In this document: one piece after another, positions 52,112 to 60,629 of the stretch
Numbering within the stretch: position 1 is the stretch's first letter
Layout of the letters: every line of letters starts with the position of its first letter
Assembly: GCF_004349355.1 (NCBI RefSeq)
Contig: NZ_SMFK01000001.1
Location: 558,001 to 622,000 of the forward strand
DNA length: 64,000 bases
DNA from: Flavobacterium cellulosilyticum
GTDB taxonomy: Bacteria > Bacteroidota > Bacteroidia > Flavobacteriales > Flavobacteriaceae
Reading direction: 5' to 3'
Translations under genes and position numbers: made by a program
The notes under the pieces: model-generated
The model's database searches: none
What the model was told of the DNA's origin: nothing
What the model saw: only the letters and a program-made list of their open reading frames with translations

Positions 52112-52888
52112 TTATCCTTTTATCTTTTTTAAAGCCGCTTTGATTCCACGAACTAGTGAAGAACTGAAACCATGTGTTTCCATTTCACTCAAGCCTGCAA
52201 TAGTACAACCCTGCGGTGTAGTAACACGGTCGATTAACTGTTCTGGATGTACTTTCTCTTCCATAAGCATCTCGGCAGCCCCTTTTACGGTTTGAGCAGA
52301 AATGGCTAATGATGTTTGCCAGTCAAAACCTATTTCGATACCTGCTTGCATAGAGGCTCGAATATAACGCAAAGCAAAAGCAGTCCCACTAGCTGCTAAA
52401 ACAGTAGCAGCATCCATTAATTTTTCGTCAATAATAGGAGCTGTTCCTAAATCTTGAAAAAGTGAAACCACATTTTGAGCTTGATCACTATGTTTTTCAT
52501 TGAAACTAATACAAGTTGCCGAAGCTCCAAATTGTGCTGCTATATTTGGCATGATTCGGATAGCATAATTAGAATTACCAATTTTACTTTGCAAATTTTC
52601 GATTGACAAACCACTTACTCCAGAAGCAATTACTTTATTAGAAATTACAGGAAGAATTTCAGCTAAAACCGCATCCACTTGATAGGGTTTTATAGTCAAA
52701 ATAACAACATCTGCTTGCTGAATTCCATGCGTATTATCCGTTGAAACAGTAATTCCTAATTGTTCCAAATGAAGGATACTAGACGTATTTCTTCTAGTTA
52801 CCGTAACTTGGTTTGTTTTTGAAAATTTGGCAATCCCTTTAGCAATTGCAACCCCTAAGTTTCCTCCACCTATTATGTGTACTTTCAT
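52112..52888 (-). CDS. proC: Pyrroline-5-carboxylate reductase
   Basis: 258 residues, slightly shorter than the usual 270. It reduces 1-pyrroline-5-carboxylate to L-proline with NAD(P)H. The Rossmann signature is MKVHIIGGGNLGVAIAKGI. VTVTRRNTSS just after suggests NADP preference from its Arg pair. IRIMPNIAAQFGASATCI near residue 110 and the C-terminal TPQGCTIAGLSEME near residue 230 are the substrate-binding motifs. It stands 10 bases downstream of mgtE on the same strand and may be cotranscribed with mgtE and rsmA. Confidence 0.96.
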   Translation of the reverse strand: MKVHIIGGGNLGVAIAKGIAKFSKTNQVTVTRRNTSSILHLEQLGITVSTDNTHGIQQADVVILTIKPYQVDAVLAEILPVISNKVIASGVSGLSIENLQSKIGNSNYAIRIMPNIAAQFGASATCISFNEKHSDQAQNVVSLFQDLGTAPIIDEKLMDAATVLAASGTAFALRYIRASMQAGIEIGFDWQTSLAISAQTVKGAAEMLMEEKVHPEQLIDRVTTPQGCTIAGLSEMETHGFSSSLVRGIKAALKKIKG

Positions 52889-52898
52889 TTTAAATTTT

Positions 52899-54248
52899 TT
52901 AATATCCTAATATCATTTTTGCTACTCCAAAATAAATAATTATCCCAAAAATATCATTAGCCGTTGTAATAAATGGACCTGTTGCTATCGCAGGATCAAT
53001 TTTGTTTTTATGTAGAAAAAGCGGAACCAAGGTTCCTAAAGTTGCTGCAAATAATATTACAACTGCCATTGAAATCGATATTGCCAAACCTACAAGATAT
53101 TGCTGATACATAATGGAGTGATATCCCAATAAAAGCAATGAAATAATAGAGCCTGATATCATGGCAACTCCTATCTCTTTACTAAAATAACTCCGGCTAA
53201 ATTCTTTTAAAGAACCATTTGCTAACCCTTGAACCACAATCGCCGAGGCTTGCACTCCAATATTTCCTGCTGTTGCAGAAAGCAAGGGTACAAAAATTAT
53301 TAATGTTGAATATTTTTGAAAAACACCTTCGTTACCTTTTAATACAAATGATGCAACTATTTCAATTATCATCCCGATTAATAGCCATGGTAAACGCGCT
53401 TTAGTCAATTCAAGAATACTATCGCTAGCTTCAATGTCTTGGGTAATACCTGCTGCTAATTGGTAATCTTTTTCAGCTTCATCTCTAATTACATCCACGA
53501 TATCATCGATGGTAATTCGTCCCACCAATCTTCCCATGGCATCTACGACAGGAATAGCTTCTAAATCATATTTTTGCATGATTCTCGCCACCTCGACATC
53601 TTCGGCATCAACATTTACAAAAGTTACTTTGTTAATATATATTTCTGAAATATGTGTTTTTGTTGAAGTCGTTAATAAATCTTTGAGTGATAATCTCCCC
53701 TTTAATCGGTTTTCATCATCAACTACATAAATAGAATGGACTCGAGATACGTTTTCGGCTTGTGCTCGCATTTCCTTGACACAAGTTAATACGTTCCAAT
53801 TTTCATTGACTTTTACTAACTCTTTTCCCATTAACCCACCTGCAGTATCTTCGTCATACCGCAACAAATCGACAATGTCTTTTGCGTGTTCAACATCAAT
53901 AAGCTCAGAAATTACTTCTTGCTTCATCGACTGAGAAAGTTCTGCAATAATATCCGCAGCGTCATCCGTGTCCAATTCGTCAAGCTCTTCTGCGATTTCT
54001 TTTGCTGAAAGTCGGCTTAATATGTTTTCACGTAAGTCATCTTCTAACTCTAGAAGAATTTCGGCGGTTTTTTCACTATCTAAAACCTTGAAAATATAGG
54101 TAGCCTCATCAAAATCGAGCTCGTCAAGAATTTCTGCAACATCAGCGTGGTGCAAATCATTCAATAAAACTTCCAATTGCTGGTCGTCTTTATTTTGAAT
54201 GAGTTGTTCTAACTCTTTTACAAATTCTTTGCTGATTTTAAACTCCAT
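52899..54248 (-). CDS. mgtE: Magnesium transporter MgtE
   Basis: 449 residues. An N-terminal helical MgtE_N domain ([33 protein letters not shown]) and two CBS domains at about 130-255 form the cytosolic Mg2+ sensor. The channel part (about 285-449) has five membrane helices; [18 protein letters not shown] carries the typical Gly-rich filter region. Flux is gated by cytosolic Mg2+. The start overlaps the end of rsmA by 11 bases, a coupled arrangement common in Flavobacteriia. No M-box type leader is seen. Confidence 0.96.
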   Translation of the reverse strand: MEFKISKEFVKELEQLIQNKDDQQLEVLLNDLHHADVAEILDELDFDEATYIFKVLDSEKTAEILLELEDDLRENILSRLSAKEIAEELDELDTDDAADIIAELSQSMKQEVISELIDVEHAKDIVDLLRYDEDTAGGLMGKELVKVNENWNVLTCVKEMRAQAENVSRVHSIYVVDDENRLKGRLSLKDLLTTSTKTHISEIYINKVTFVNVDAEDVEVARIMQKYDLEAIPVVDAMGRLVGRITIDDIVDVIRDEAEKDYQLAAGITQDIEASDSILELTKARLPWLLIGMIIEIVASFVLKGNEGVFQKYSTLIIFVPLLSATAGNIGVQASAIVVQGLANGSLKEFSRSYFSKEIGVAMISGSIISLLLLGYHSIMYQQYLVGLAISISMAVVILFAATLGTLVPLFLHKNKIDPAIATGPFITTANDIFGIIIYFGVAKMILGY

Positions 54249-55017
54249 CGGCTTCGATTTTTTGGGTCAATTCAATAAATTGTTCTACACTAAGTTGTTC
54301 TGGACGTAGATTAAACACTTCGTCTTCTCTTAATTTATCTGACAAATTTAAGGTTTTTAAACTATTTCTCAATGTTTTTCTTCTTTGCTGAAAAGCAGTT
54401 TTCACGACCGTAAAAAAAAGTTTTTCTCCACATGGTAAACTATAATCTTTTTTTCTTCGCAAACGCAAAACACCCGATTTTACCTTTGGTGGCGGTATAA
54501 AAACGTGCTCATCCACAGTAAACAAATATTCGGCATCATAAAATGCTTGCGCCAAAACCGAAAGTATCCCATAGGTTTTACTTCCTTTTTTTTCACATAT
54601 CCGTTCGGCCACTTCTTTCTGAAACATTCCCGCAAATTCTGGTATTTGGTCTCGAAGTTCTAATGTTTTAAAAACAATTTGTGTTGAAATATTATAAGGG
54701 AAATTCCCAATTATTCCAAATTGCTTTCCTTGGAAAACTTCGTTAATATCGTATTTCAAGAAATCTTTTGAGATGATTTTACCGTGTAATTTGGGATAAT
54801 TAGCATTGAGATAATCCACTGATTCGGTGTCAATTTCGATAACATAAGTGTTGATTGGTTTTTCCAATAAATATTTGGTCAAAACACCCATTCCTGGACC
54901 AATTTCTAATACTTCGTCATAACCTTCCAGATTGATTGTTTCTGCGATGGCTTGCGCTACGCTTTCATCTTTTAAGAAATGTTGTCCGAGGTGTTTTTTG
55001 GCTTTTACTTTTTCCAT
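54238..55017 (-). CDS. rsmA: 16S rRNA dimethyladenosine transferase (RsmA/KsgA)
   Basis: 259 residues. It adds four methyl groups to two adjacent adenosines near the 3' end of 16S rRNA during small-subunit maturation. [14 protein letters not shown] at the start is the family signature. The S-adenosylmethionine site is [15 protein letters not shown] near residue 36; the catalytic NFPYNIST motif lies near residue 104 (NLPYNIST in others). The C-terminal domain [16 protein letters not shown] is present. The gene overlaps mgtE downstream. The spacer before it holds several repeats. Confidence 0.97.
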   Translation of the reverse strand: MEKVKAKKHLGQHFLKDESVAQAIAETINLEGYDEVLEIGPGMGVLTKYLLEKPINTYVIEIDTESVDYLNANYPKLHGKIISKDFLKYDINEVFQGKQFGIIGNFPYNISTQIVFKTLELRDQIPEFAGMFQKEVAERICEKKGSKTYGILSVLAQAFYDAEYLFTVDEHVFIPPPKVKSGVLRLRRKKDYSLPCGEKLFFTVVKTAFQQRRKTLRNSLKTLNLSDKLREDEVFNLRPEQLSVEQFIELTQKIEADGV

Positions 55018-55019
55018 TT

Positions 55020-55253
55020 TGTTTGTTTTTGGCTAATAAGGCACAAAGGTTTGTTTTTTGCCGCTAAGGCACGAGGGCGCAAAGTGTCCTATGTTTAAAT
55101 ATCATATTCAAATGGAACACAGATGATCCGGATTTTACTGATATTCACGGATTTTTTATATTAAATATTGAAGAATCTGTAGCAATCCATTTTATCTGTA
55201 GCCGCTTTATTTTTTAAACTGATTACTAAAAACTGACCACTGACCACTTTCTT
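55020..55253. repeat. Spacer filled with three repeat types
   Basis: From left to right: a CGCAAAG-type stretch (GGCACAAAGG at 55041, GGCACGAGGGCGCAAAG at 55067-55083), a GGATT-type stretch (ACACAGATGATCCGG, ATTCACGGATTTTTT at 55118-55158), and a CTGACCACTGACC-type stretch (CTGATTACTAAAAACTGACC at 55219 onward). No gene. All three types recur elsewhere in this window. Confidence 0.7.
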
Positions 55254-55565
55254 CTAGTGTTCTGAAATCACTTCCAATTCCGTTCTGAAAGATAGCATTT
55301 TGTCTCCAAATAAGTGTATTCCTTCTTCGCGTAATGTCGGTGCGTCTTCAAGGTAATATTTTTGTAAAGTTTCTTTACTATCAGTCGTATATTGTACCGA
55401 ATAGGTGAATCCACCCATTTCTTCTTCTACTAAAACACGAACCATCTTTGCCGAAGTGAATTTTCCTGTGGCCAACATCTCAGGAATGTGTTTGTGTTGC
55501 ATCCAAATCATCCATTTCTCTTGAACGCTTTCGTGTATGTTTGTGGTTACGTTGTAAATTATCAT
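55254..55565 (-). CDS. DUF4286 family protein
   Basis: 103 residues from the ATG at 55565 (MIIYNVTTNIHESVQEKW). The frame runs back to 55610, but those 15 residues are polar and atypical; MIIYNVT is the family start. It is a small alpha/beta protein of the dimeric ferredoxin-like type; WMQHKHIPEMLATGKFTSA and FTYSVQYTTDSKETLQKYY follow the family. It lies downstream of a TPR gene in the same direction. Function unknown. Confidence 0.88.
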   Translation of the reverse strand: MIIYNVTTNIHESVQEKWMIWMQHKHIPEMLATGKFTSAKMVRVLVEEEMGGFTYSVQYTTDSKETLQKYYLEDAPTLREEGIHLFGDKMLSFRTELEVISEH

Positions 55566-55636
55566 TTTGTTTATTAGTTTAACTGGTGATTTGGTTAATC
55601 GGTCTTCCAAATAAACGATTAAGCGATTAACTATTT

Positions 55637-57415
55637 TTACAGATTGGTATCTCCTCGCAATTGTCGGTATTTTTTTCGAGCATCAACAAAGTAAATACTG
55701 TCTTGATGATTGAAAATTATTTTCTCGTAAAGCGGTTTTGCCTTTTCGGGTTCCTTTAACTTATTATTCTCAATTTCTGCCGAAAAATACAAGGCTTCAT
55801 CTATATAAATTCCGTCTGCGTGATGGTCGATAATATTCTGATATTGGCTTAAAGCCAAATTGTATTCTCCTTGTTTTTCGTAAATTTTCCCCAAGCGCAA
55901 TTGGGTTACTGCTTCTATCTCTTGTCCCTTGAAACTTTTCAAAATGAACTGAAACTTTGCAATCGCTTCTTGATTCCTGTTTTGATAGATCAAATAATCC
56001 CCTTTTGCAAATTGTTTCAAGGCTGTTTGTGTCGAATCGGCAACGGTATTGTCATTGATTAAAAGGAAATATTCCATGGCATCATTTGCAATCAACTCGG
56101 AATTTGCCGCTTTCAATTCTTTGAATTGCTTCAAAGCCCAAACAAAATCACCTTGAAAATAACTCGTTTTGGCCGCTTTCAAACTCGCTTCGTGCGCTAC
56201 CACATCGTTTTTTAAATTCTCTTGAATTTGTGAATAATAGAGCATAGCCTGATTGAATTTTTCTTCGTAAAGCAAAATATCTGCCAACTCCATTTTGGCC
56301 TGAGCCTCTTCATAAGGATTTAATTGCAATCCCATTGTATTCTTGATTATCGCTTTTCCTTCCTCGGGTTTTCGCAAATTAAAAGCAACAAAATGGGCCT
56401 GAATCAGCTGCAAAGATAAGGTAAACGGATTTATTTCATATTCTTTTAACAAACCAGTTAATTCCGTATTGATAGCGGCAAAATCCTTTTCATTCGAATT
56501 GTCGATTTTCATTTGAATTAAATAGGAATTTGCTTGTATTAGTAACTCTAAATTTTTGGTGTTTTCCAACACAAATCCTAAAATTTCTTTTGCATTTTCG
56601 GCATCATCTTCTTCAATGGCGAGTTGCGCCAAATTTACAATACTAGAAAGTGATTCTGGATTTCGTTTGTAAATCGCTTTTTCTTGAATAAAGGCTTTCG
56701 CAAACTCTTTTTGTTGCACATAATACCAACTCAAATATTGGTTCCAATAAACATCTTGGTCTTTCTGAGCTCTTATTATTAAGGCTTTGCGCAAAGTTTC
56801 ATTGAAAGTGTCGTTCCCTTCATCAGCCATATAACGCGCCAATTGATTTTGAATTTGTATCGAATTTAACGGATTGGCGTATCCTTCGTCCAAAAAATTA
56901 GAAATCATCATTTCAGAATTCCCCAATTGTCCGTAAAGGAGTGCCATTTGGAATCTAAAATTATATTTTGGCTCTATTTGAGTGGCTATTTGATACGATT
57001 TTAAAGCGTATTCGAGCAATACTTTTTTCTCGAAAGCATTGGCAATTCCGTAGACTTCATTTGGATTTTTCTTGATGCGCTCTATGGCTTCGTCGTAGTT
57101 TTTTTTGGCGGAAGCCTCATCCTTTTGAAGCTGATAATTATAACCCAATTCTACTAAAAGATAGCCTTGTTTGTACTGATTCAAACGCTCTCGAATGGAT
57201 TTGTCAGCAAGATCAAAAAGCTGTAATTGCTGATAACAATCAATAGTACGTTGAAAATAAAGAAAATTCGAAGGTTGGTTTTTTAATAATTCTTCGAAAC
57301 TAATTTTGGCTTTCTCAAAATCGCCCTTTTCGAAATAATACTGCGCTAATTGTTCGTTTTGCGAAAAACAGACCAATGAAAAAAACAGGAAAATATGTAG
57401 AATTAAGTGTTTCAT
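55637..57415 (-). CDS. Exported tetratricopeptide-repeat protein
   Basis: 592 residues with a signal peptide FFSLVCFSQ. TPR units cover most of the protein: FEKAKISFEELLKNQPSN near residue 33, SAKKNYDEAIERIKKNPN near residue 107, EKFNQAMLYYSQIQENL near residue 383 and YNLALSQYQNIIDHHADG near residue 520. The number of repeats is about 12-14, and there is no catalytic domain. It is likely a periplasmic or outer-membrane scaffold. The upstream spacer is a block of short repeats. The DUF4286 gene follows 71 bases on. Partner unknown. Confidence 0.88.
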   Translation of the reverse strand: MKHLILHIFLFFSLVCFSQNEQLAQYYFEKGDFEKAKISFEELLKNQPSNFLYFQRTIDCYQQLQLFDLADKSIRERLNQYKQGYLLVELGYNYQLQKDEASAKKNYDEAIERIKKNPNEVYGIANAFEKKVLLEYALKSYQIATQIEPKYNFRFQMALLYGQLGNSEMMISNFLDEGYANPLNSIQIQNQLARYMADEGNDTFNETLRKALIIRAQKDQDVYWNQYLSWYYVQQKEFAKAFIQEKAIYKRNPESLSSIVNLAQLAIEEDDAENAKEILGFVLENTKNLELLIQANSYLIQMKIDNSNEKDFAAINTELTGLLKEYEINPFTLSLQLIQAHFVAFNLRKPEEGKAIIKNTMGLQLNPYEEAQAKMELADILLYEEKFNQAMLYYSQIQENLKNDVVAHEASLKAAKTSYFQGDFVWALKQFKELKAANSELIANDAMEYFLLINDNTVADSTQTALKQFAKGDYLIYQNRNQEAIAKFQFILKSFKGQEIEAVTQLRLGKIYEKQGEYNLALSQYQNIIDHHADGIYIDEALYFSAEIENNKLKEPEKAKPLYEKIIFNHQDSIYFVDARKKYRQLRGDTNL

Positions 57416-57417
57416 TG

Positions 57418-57673
57418 TTTAAGTATTCAGTGGTCAGTGGTCAGTGGTCATTGCGAAAGAGTATTCAGTGGTCAGTTTTTTAGTATTCAGACTAATTACC
57501 AAACAATTATTATCTATTCACTTATTATTTATTTCTTTCTACAAACTAATCATGTCATTCTAAACATTGATCACTGATTATTTATTCCAATAAACTGATC
57601 ACTATAATACTGACCACTGATCACTAATTATTTATTTCAAAAAACTGATTACTAAAAAACTGACCGCTGACCA
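57418..57673. repeat. Degenerate tandem repeats of the CTGACCACTGATCACTAATTATTTATT type
   Basis: Between serS and the TPR gene, words such as TCAGTGGTCAGTGGTCAGTG (57426-57450), TGATCACTGATTATTTATTC (57571) and ACTGACCACTGATCACTAAT (57609) recur with small changes. Both senses are present, so parts can pair (for example GGTCAGTGGTCA with TGACCACTGACC-like segments). Unit length is irregular, about 35-40 bases. Similar words are at 55219-55253. Confidence 0.75.
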
Positions 57674-58945
57674 CTAATTTATAATGTCAAAGCCGCAATA
57701 GCTTCTCAAAACCTCAGGAATTACGATTCCTTCGGCTGTTTGGTAATTTTCTAAAATTCCTGCAAGTACTCTAGGCAAAGCCAATGAACTTCCGTTTAGG
57801 GTGTGTGCCAATTGGTTTTTTCCGTCTTTGTCCTTGAAACGTAATTTCAAACGATTCGCTTGAAAAGTCTCGAAATTAGAAACCGAACTTATTTCTAACC
57901 AACGCTCTTGTGCTGTAGAATAAACCTCAAAATCATAGGTCAAAGCTGATGTGAAACCCATATCGCCACCACATAGTCGCAATACTCTGTAGGGTAATTT
58001 CAATTCTTGCAAAATGCTTTTTACGTGTTCGACCATTTCTTCCAAGGCTTCGTAAGATTTATCAGGATGTTCTACTCGCACGATTTCGACTTTATCAAAT
58101 TGGTGCAAACGGTTCAGACCTCGAACGTGAGCGCCATAAGAACCTGCTTCACGACGGAAACAAGGGGTGTAAGCTGTGGTTAAAACTGGCAATTCGTTTT
58201 CACTTAAAATCACATCACGAAACATGTTCGTTACCGGAACCTCAGCCGTTGGAATCAAGTATAAATCATCGGTTTTATCATGATACATTTGCCCTTCTTT
58301 GTCTGGCAATTGACCCGTTCCATAAGCCGAAGCTTCATTCACCATGTGAGGCACTTGAACTTCATTGTAGCCTGCAGCCGCGTTTTTATCCAAGAAATAA
58401 TTGATTAAGGCACGTTGCAACTTGGCTCCTTTTCCTTTGTAAACCGGAAATCCTGCGCCTGTTATTTTGTTTCCTAATTCAAAATCGATGATGTCGTATT
58501 TTTTTACCAAATCCCAGTGTGGTTGAGCACCTTCGTGCAAAACCGGAATTTCGCCCTCTTCAAAAACGTTTAGGTTTTCCTCTGGTGTTTTTCCATTGGG
58601 AACAAGATCGGCAGGAAGATTGGGTAAAGTATATAATTTTTCTAAAAGATCGGCAGCCAATTGATCGGCAGTTTCGGCCAAGGCTTTACTTTTTTCTTTT
58701 AACAGAACTGTTTTTTCTTTGAGAATAGCGGCTTTTGCTTTTTCGCCACTTTTCATCAATTCGCCTATATCTTTGGACAATTTATTAGATTCTGCTAGCG
58801 TATTATCAAGTTCTACCTGAGTAGCACGACGATTTTCGTCTAGTTTCACGACTTCTTCAACAACAGCGGTGGCATCCATATTTCTTTTTGCCAAAGCTTT
58901 GATTACTTTTTCTTGATTCTCTCTAATAAATGCAATTTGTAACAT
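57674..58945 (-). CDS. serS: Serine--tRNA ligase
   Basis: 423 residues, class II synthetase. The N-terminal arm at about 1-110 is the long helical hairpin that holds the tRNA variable loop (KLDENRRATQVELDNTLAE). Motif 2 is FRREAGSYGAHVRGLNRLHQ near residue 257, and motif 3 is LALPRVLAGILENYQ near residue 387, with the class II Arg. TAEVPVTNMFRDVI near residue 225 is the Ser-binding TxE loop. A promoter TTG-N24-TAAATTTG lies before it. Confidence 0.98.
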   Translation of the reverse strand: MLQIAFIRENQEKVIKALAKRNMDATAVVEEVVKLDENRRATQVELDNTLAESNKLSKDIGELMKSGEKAKAAILKEKTVLLKEKSKALAETADQLAADLLEKLYTLPNLPADLVPNGKTPEENLNVFEEGEIPVLHEGAQPHWDLVKKYDIIDFELGNKITGAGFPVYKGKGAKLQRALINYFLDKNAAAGYNEVQVPHMVNEASAYGTGQLPDKEGQMYHDKTDDLYLIPTAEVPVTNMFRDVILSENELPVLTTAYTPCFRREAGSYGAHVRGLNRLHQFDKVEIVRVEHPDKSYEALEEMVEHVKSILQELKLPYRVLRLCGGDMGFTSALTYDFEVYSTAQERWLEISSVSNFETFQANRLKLRFKDKDGKNQLAHTLNGSSLALPRVLAGILENYQTAEGIVIPEVLRSYCGFDIIN

Positions 58946-58985
58946 AGTTTTATTTTTTAAACGCTAACTTTTATAATAACGGTAG

Positions 58986-59020
58986 CAAATTTAAGGAAAT
59001 GTTTGATACTATTGGGACAA
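58986..59020 (-). promoter_or_regulatory. Promoter of serS
   Basis: On the minus strand TTG (59018-59020), 24 bases, TAAATTTG (58986-58993), about 41 bases before the start codon. The spacing is slightly longer than the usual 17-23. Confidence 0.5.
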
Positions 59021-59049
59021 ATTTTTTTTAGAAAAGCTATTACGTGTAA

Positions 59050-59172
59050 TTTTAGAAAAGCTATTTCACTAAGGTTCGCAAAAGAGACTCAAAGATTCAC
59101 GAAGTTTTCAATTTCAACTTAAAAATCCTTTGCGTAGCTTCGTGTTTTGCTTTGTGTGTCTTTGTGAAATAA
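59050..59172. repeat. CGCAAAG-type repeat, inverted arrangement
   Basis: Left half GTTCGCAAAAGAGACTCAAAG then TTCACGAAG; right half CCTTTGCGTAGCTTCGTG then TTTGTGTGTCTTTGTG, in opposite sense. The whole block can form a loose hairpin. It lies between the DMP19-like gene end and serS. Confidence 0.65.
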
Positions 59173-59176
59173 TCAG

Positions 59177-59803
59177 CTATTCTCTTTTAATCTCGTGACC
59201 CACAAATTCTTCCAAAGTAGCGAACATATCATCTACGGAAAGCACTTCGAAATCGGGGTGTGATTTCAGAAAATTAGCGTTCAAAACAACTAGGTTTTCG
59301 TCTAATTCGTAAAAAGTGTCGTTGTTGAGCAAATCTCTAATAGGATTTACGCCTTCTAGTTTTCCTTTTAAGAATTTATTGAGCTTGACGCTGCTCATTA
59401 GTTTTACTTTTTTGGATTGTTGTTGGAACAATTTCAAATGCTTTTCGGCGCCAATTAAGGCCAAACCTTCTTCGATTAATTCGTTTAACTCGGAATTCCA
59501 TCCCGAAACATGGACAAATTGTGCAAAGTTTCCAGCAACATATTGAGAATAATAATAGTCTAAATAATAACTCATCAAGGCATCTTCGTGAATGAATTCG
59601 TCGTCGATTTTTTCCTCCCGCATGAGATTGATTACCGAAATATTTGAATTGATAATATCTTGATTATTTTCACTATTCATTGCTGTTTCTGAAACTATTA
59701 TTCTACCGAATTCCATGGGTTTTGTGTTTTGAAAGTTTACTGCAAAATTCGGGTAAATTAAAACAGGAACGAAATTTTGTTTCACCTTTGTCATATTTTT
59801 CAA
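59177..59803 (-). CDS. DMP19-like hypothetical protein
   Basis: Frame of 208 residues; mostly alpha-helical. ALMSYYLDYYYSQYVAGNFA near residue 73 and GLALIGAEKHLKLFQQ near residue 114 fit the DMP19 (DUF4375) pattern of a DNA-mimic-like protein from Neisseria, where a Gly-Gly/Asn-Gly segment precedes the helix. The first 29 residues (MKNMTKV to NTKP) are less typical, and the ATG at 59716 (MEFGRIIVSE) may be the true start. No operon partner. Function unknown. Confidence 0.6.
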   Translation of the reverse strand: MKNMTKVKQNFVPVLIYPNFAVNFQNTKPMEFGRIIVSETAMNSENNQDIINSNISVINLMREEKIDDEFIHEDALMSYYLDYYYSQYVAGNFAQFVHVSGWNSELNELIEEGLALIGAEKHLKLFQQQSKKVKLMSSVKLNKFLKGKLEGVNPIRDLLNNDTFYELDENLVVLNANFLKSHPDFEVLSVDDMFATLEEFVGHEIKRE

Positions 59804-59829
59804 TTTTACAGAGGTTTTCAGTAAATAAA

Positions 59830-59857
59830 AAAGCTACATCGTTGAAAATGTAGCTTT
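59830..59857 (-). terminator. Terminator of the CDGSH gene
   Basis: AAAGCTACAT, 8-base loop, ATGTAGCTTT: a 10-bp stem, followed on the minus strand by TTTTTTAT, 27 bases beyond the stop at 59884. Confidence 0.82.
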
Positions 59858-59883
59858 GAAAATGCAAGTTGAAAAACGATTCT

Positions 59884-60111
59884 TTATTTCGTTTTCATTG
59901 GTGGTAAGTCAAATGCTTTTGATTCACATTCGAAATTATTACGATGTGAACCATCACAAAATGGTTTGTTGGAGGATAATCCACAACGACAAAGTCCCAA
60001 TGCTGTTCTTCCTTCTAGACCATAAACGACACCGTCTTGATCCATTATTTCAAAATCGCCTTCGATCTTTATTGATCCATTTTTGTTGATTATTAATCTT
60101 GTCTTGCTCAT
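59884..60111 (-). CDS. CDGSH iron-sulfur domain protein
   Basis: 75 residues. The domain motif is GLCRCGLSSNKPFCDGSH (about residues 39-56): three Cys and one His hold a 2Fe-2S cluster, as in mitoNEET. The N-terminal part SIKIEGDFEIMDQDGVVYGL is a short beta-rich cap. Single-CDGSH proteins of this size are common in bacteria, and their role (electron or cluster transfer) is unclear. Cytoplasmic, no signal peptide. The terminator follows directly. Confidence 0.93.
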   Translation of the reverse strand: MSKTRLIINKNGSIKIEGDFEIMDQDGVVYGLEGRTALGLCRCGLSSNKPFCDGSHRNNFECESKAFDLPPMKTK

Positions 60112-60149
60112 AATGATTTTGGTTTTAAGAGGTCAAAGGTTGTGAAAAT

Positions 60150-60240
60150 TATCCGTACCTACGGCACTTTTTAGAAAATAATTGCATTTTGGATGGATTA
60201 AAATCCATCTCTACAAAATGTGTCGAGCCTACGGCTCTAT
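60150..60240. repeat. GCCGTAGG-type repeat with small hairpin
   Basis: On the minus strand GAGCCGTAGGCTCGACACA (around 60220-60238) and GTGCCGTAGGTACGGA (around 60155-60172) are two copies of one motif. Between them GATGGATT/AATCCATC (60192-60199/60202-60209) forms a hairpin. The left copy overlaps the end of the 56-residue gene: its stop codon is the TAG of CCGTAG. Confidence 0.6.
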
Positions 60241-60399
60241 TGGTTGGTCATTATTTTTTTTCTCATTCATTTTGGTCACTAAAGCTTTCAACCGCAAGGC
60301 TTTTTCTTTTTTCTCTTCATGAAGTTTAGTCTTCTTTCGATTGAGTAATTTGGTATGCAAAGCCTTATTTTTGGTGTTTTTTTCGGGTCCTTTTGCCAT
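60229..60399 (-). CDS. Small basic protein, 56 residues, unknown
   Basis: Not among the longer reading frames, but well formed: ATG at 60397-60399, stop at 60229. It begins MAKGPEKNTKNKALHTKLLN and continues as a Lys/Glu-rich helix (RKKTKLHEEKKEKALRLKA) to NEKKNNDQPIEP. Such short, charged, helical proteins are frequent in Flavobacterium genomes and may bind nucleic acid or ribosomes. It lies between the CDGSH gene and metG, in the opposite sense to metG. The last codons run into a GCCGTAGG repeat. No family recognised. Confidence 0.6.
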   Translation of the reverse strand: MAKGPEKNTKNKALHTKLLNRKKTKLHEEKKEKALRLKALVTKMNEKKNNDQPIEP

Positions 60400-60483
60400 A
60401 ATTTATAGTGTCATAGAATTGTGTCTGCAAATATAAACAAAGCCAAATTAAAAATGAGGAATTGATTAGAATCACAAATTACC

Positions 60484-60563
60484 TAGCCCAGATAGTAGTG
60501 GAAATCCTTTTGCTTTTTTCTTTAAAAAGCAAAAGATTGCAACGGATAGCGGGAAATAGCTTC
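60484..60563 (+). ncRNA. Structured intergenic element, copy 3 (Flavo-1-like)
   Basis: Begins TAGCCCAGATAGTAGTGGAA and ends CGGATAGCGGGAAATAGCTTC. The central stem CTTTTGCTTTTT/AAAAAGCAAAAG is a perfect 12 bp (60507-60518 with 60524-60535). Same flanks as the copies at 11808 and 23424, but a different stem. It lies upstream of metG. Possible Flavo-1 RNA; orientation uncertain. Confidence 0.55.
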
Positions 60564-60590
60564 AGATTGCCACGTTCCTCGCAATGACAA
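60564..60590 (+). repeat. CGCAATGACA element, intergenic copy
   Basis: Reads AGATTGCCACGTTCCTCGC then AATGACA, 3 mismatches in 26 against the copy inside metG at 62335-62360. It directly follows the structured element and precedes the metG promoter box. Confidence 0.7.
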
Positions 60591-60602
60591 TAATAATTTG
60601 CT

Positions 60603-60610
60603 TATTTTTG
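60603..60610 (+). promoter_or_regulatory. Candidate -7 element of metG
   Basis: TATTTTTG, 20 bases before the metG ATG; leader of about a dozen bases. No -33 TTG at the normal spacing. Confidence 0.45.
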
Positions 60611-60629
60611 CAGCAAATTAAACTGAATT

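Noticed and set aside
57418..57673. Possible CRISPR array
   Set aside because: Units vary in length and sequence, spacers are not unique, and no cas gene is near.
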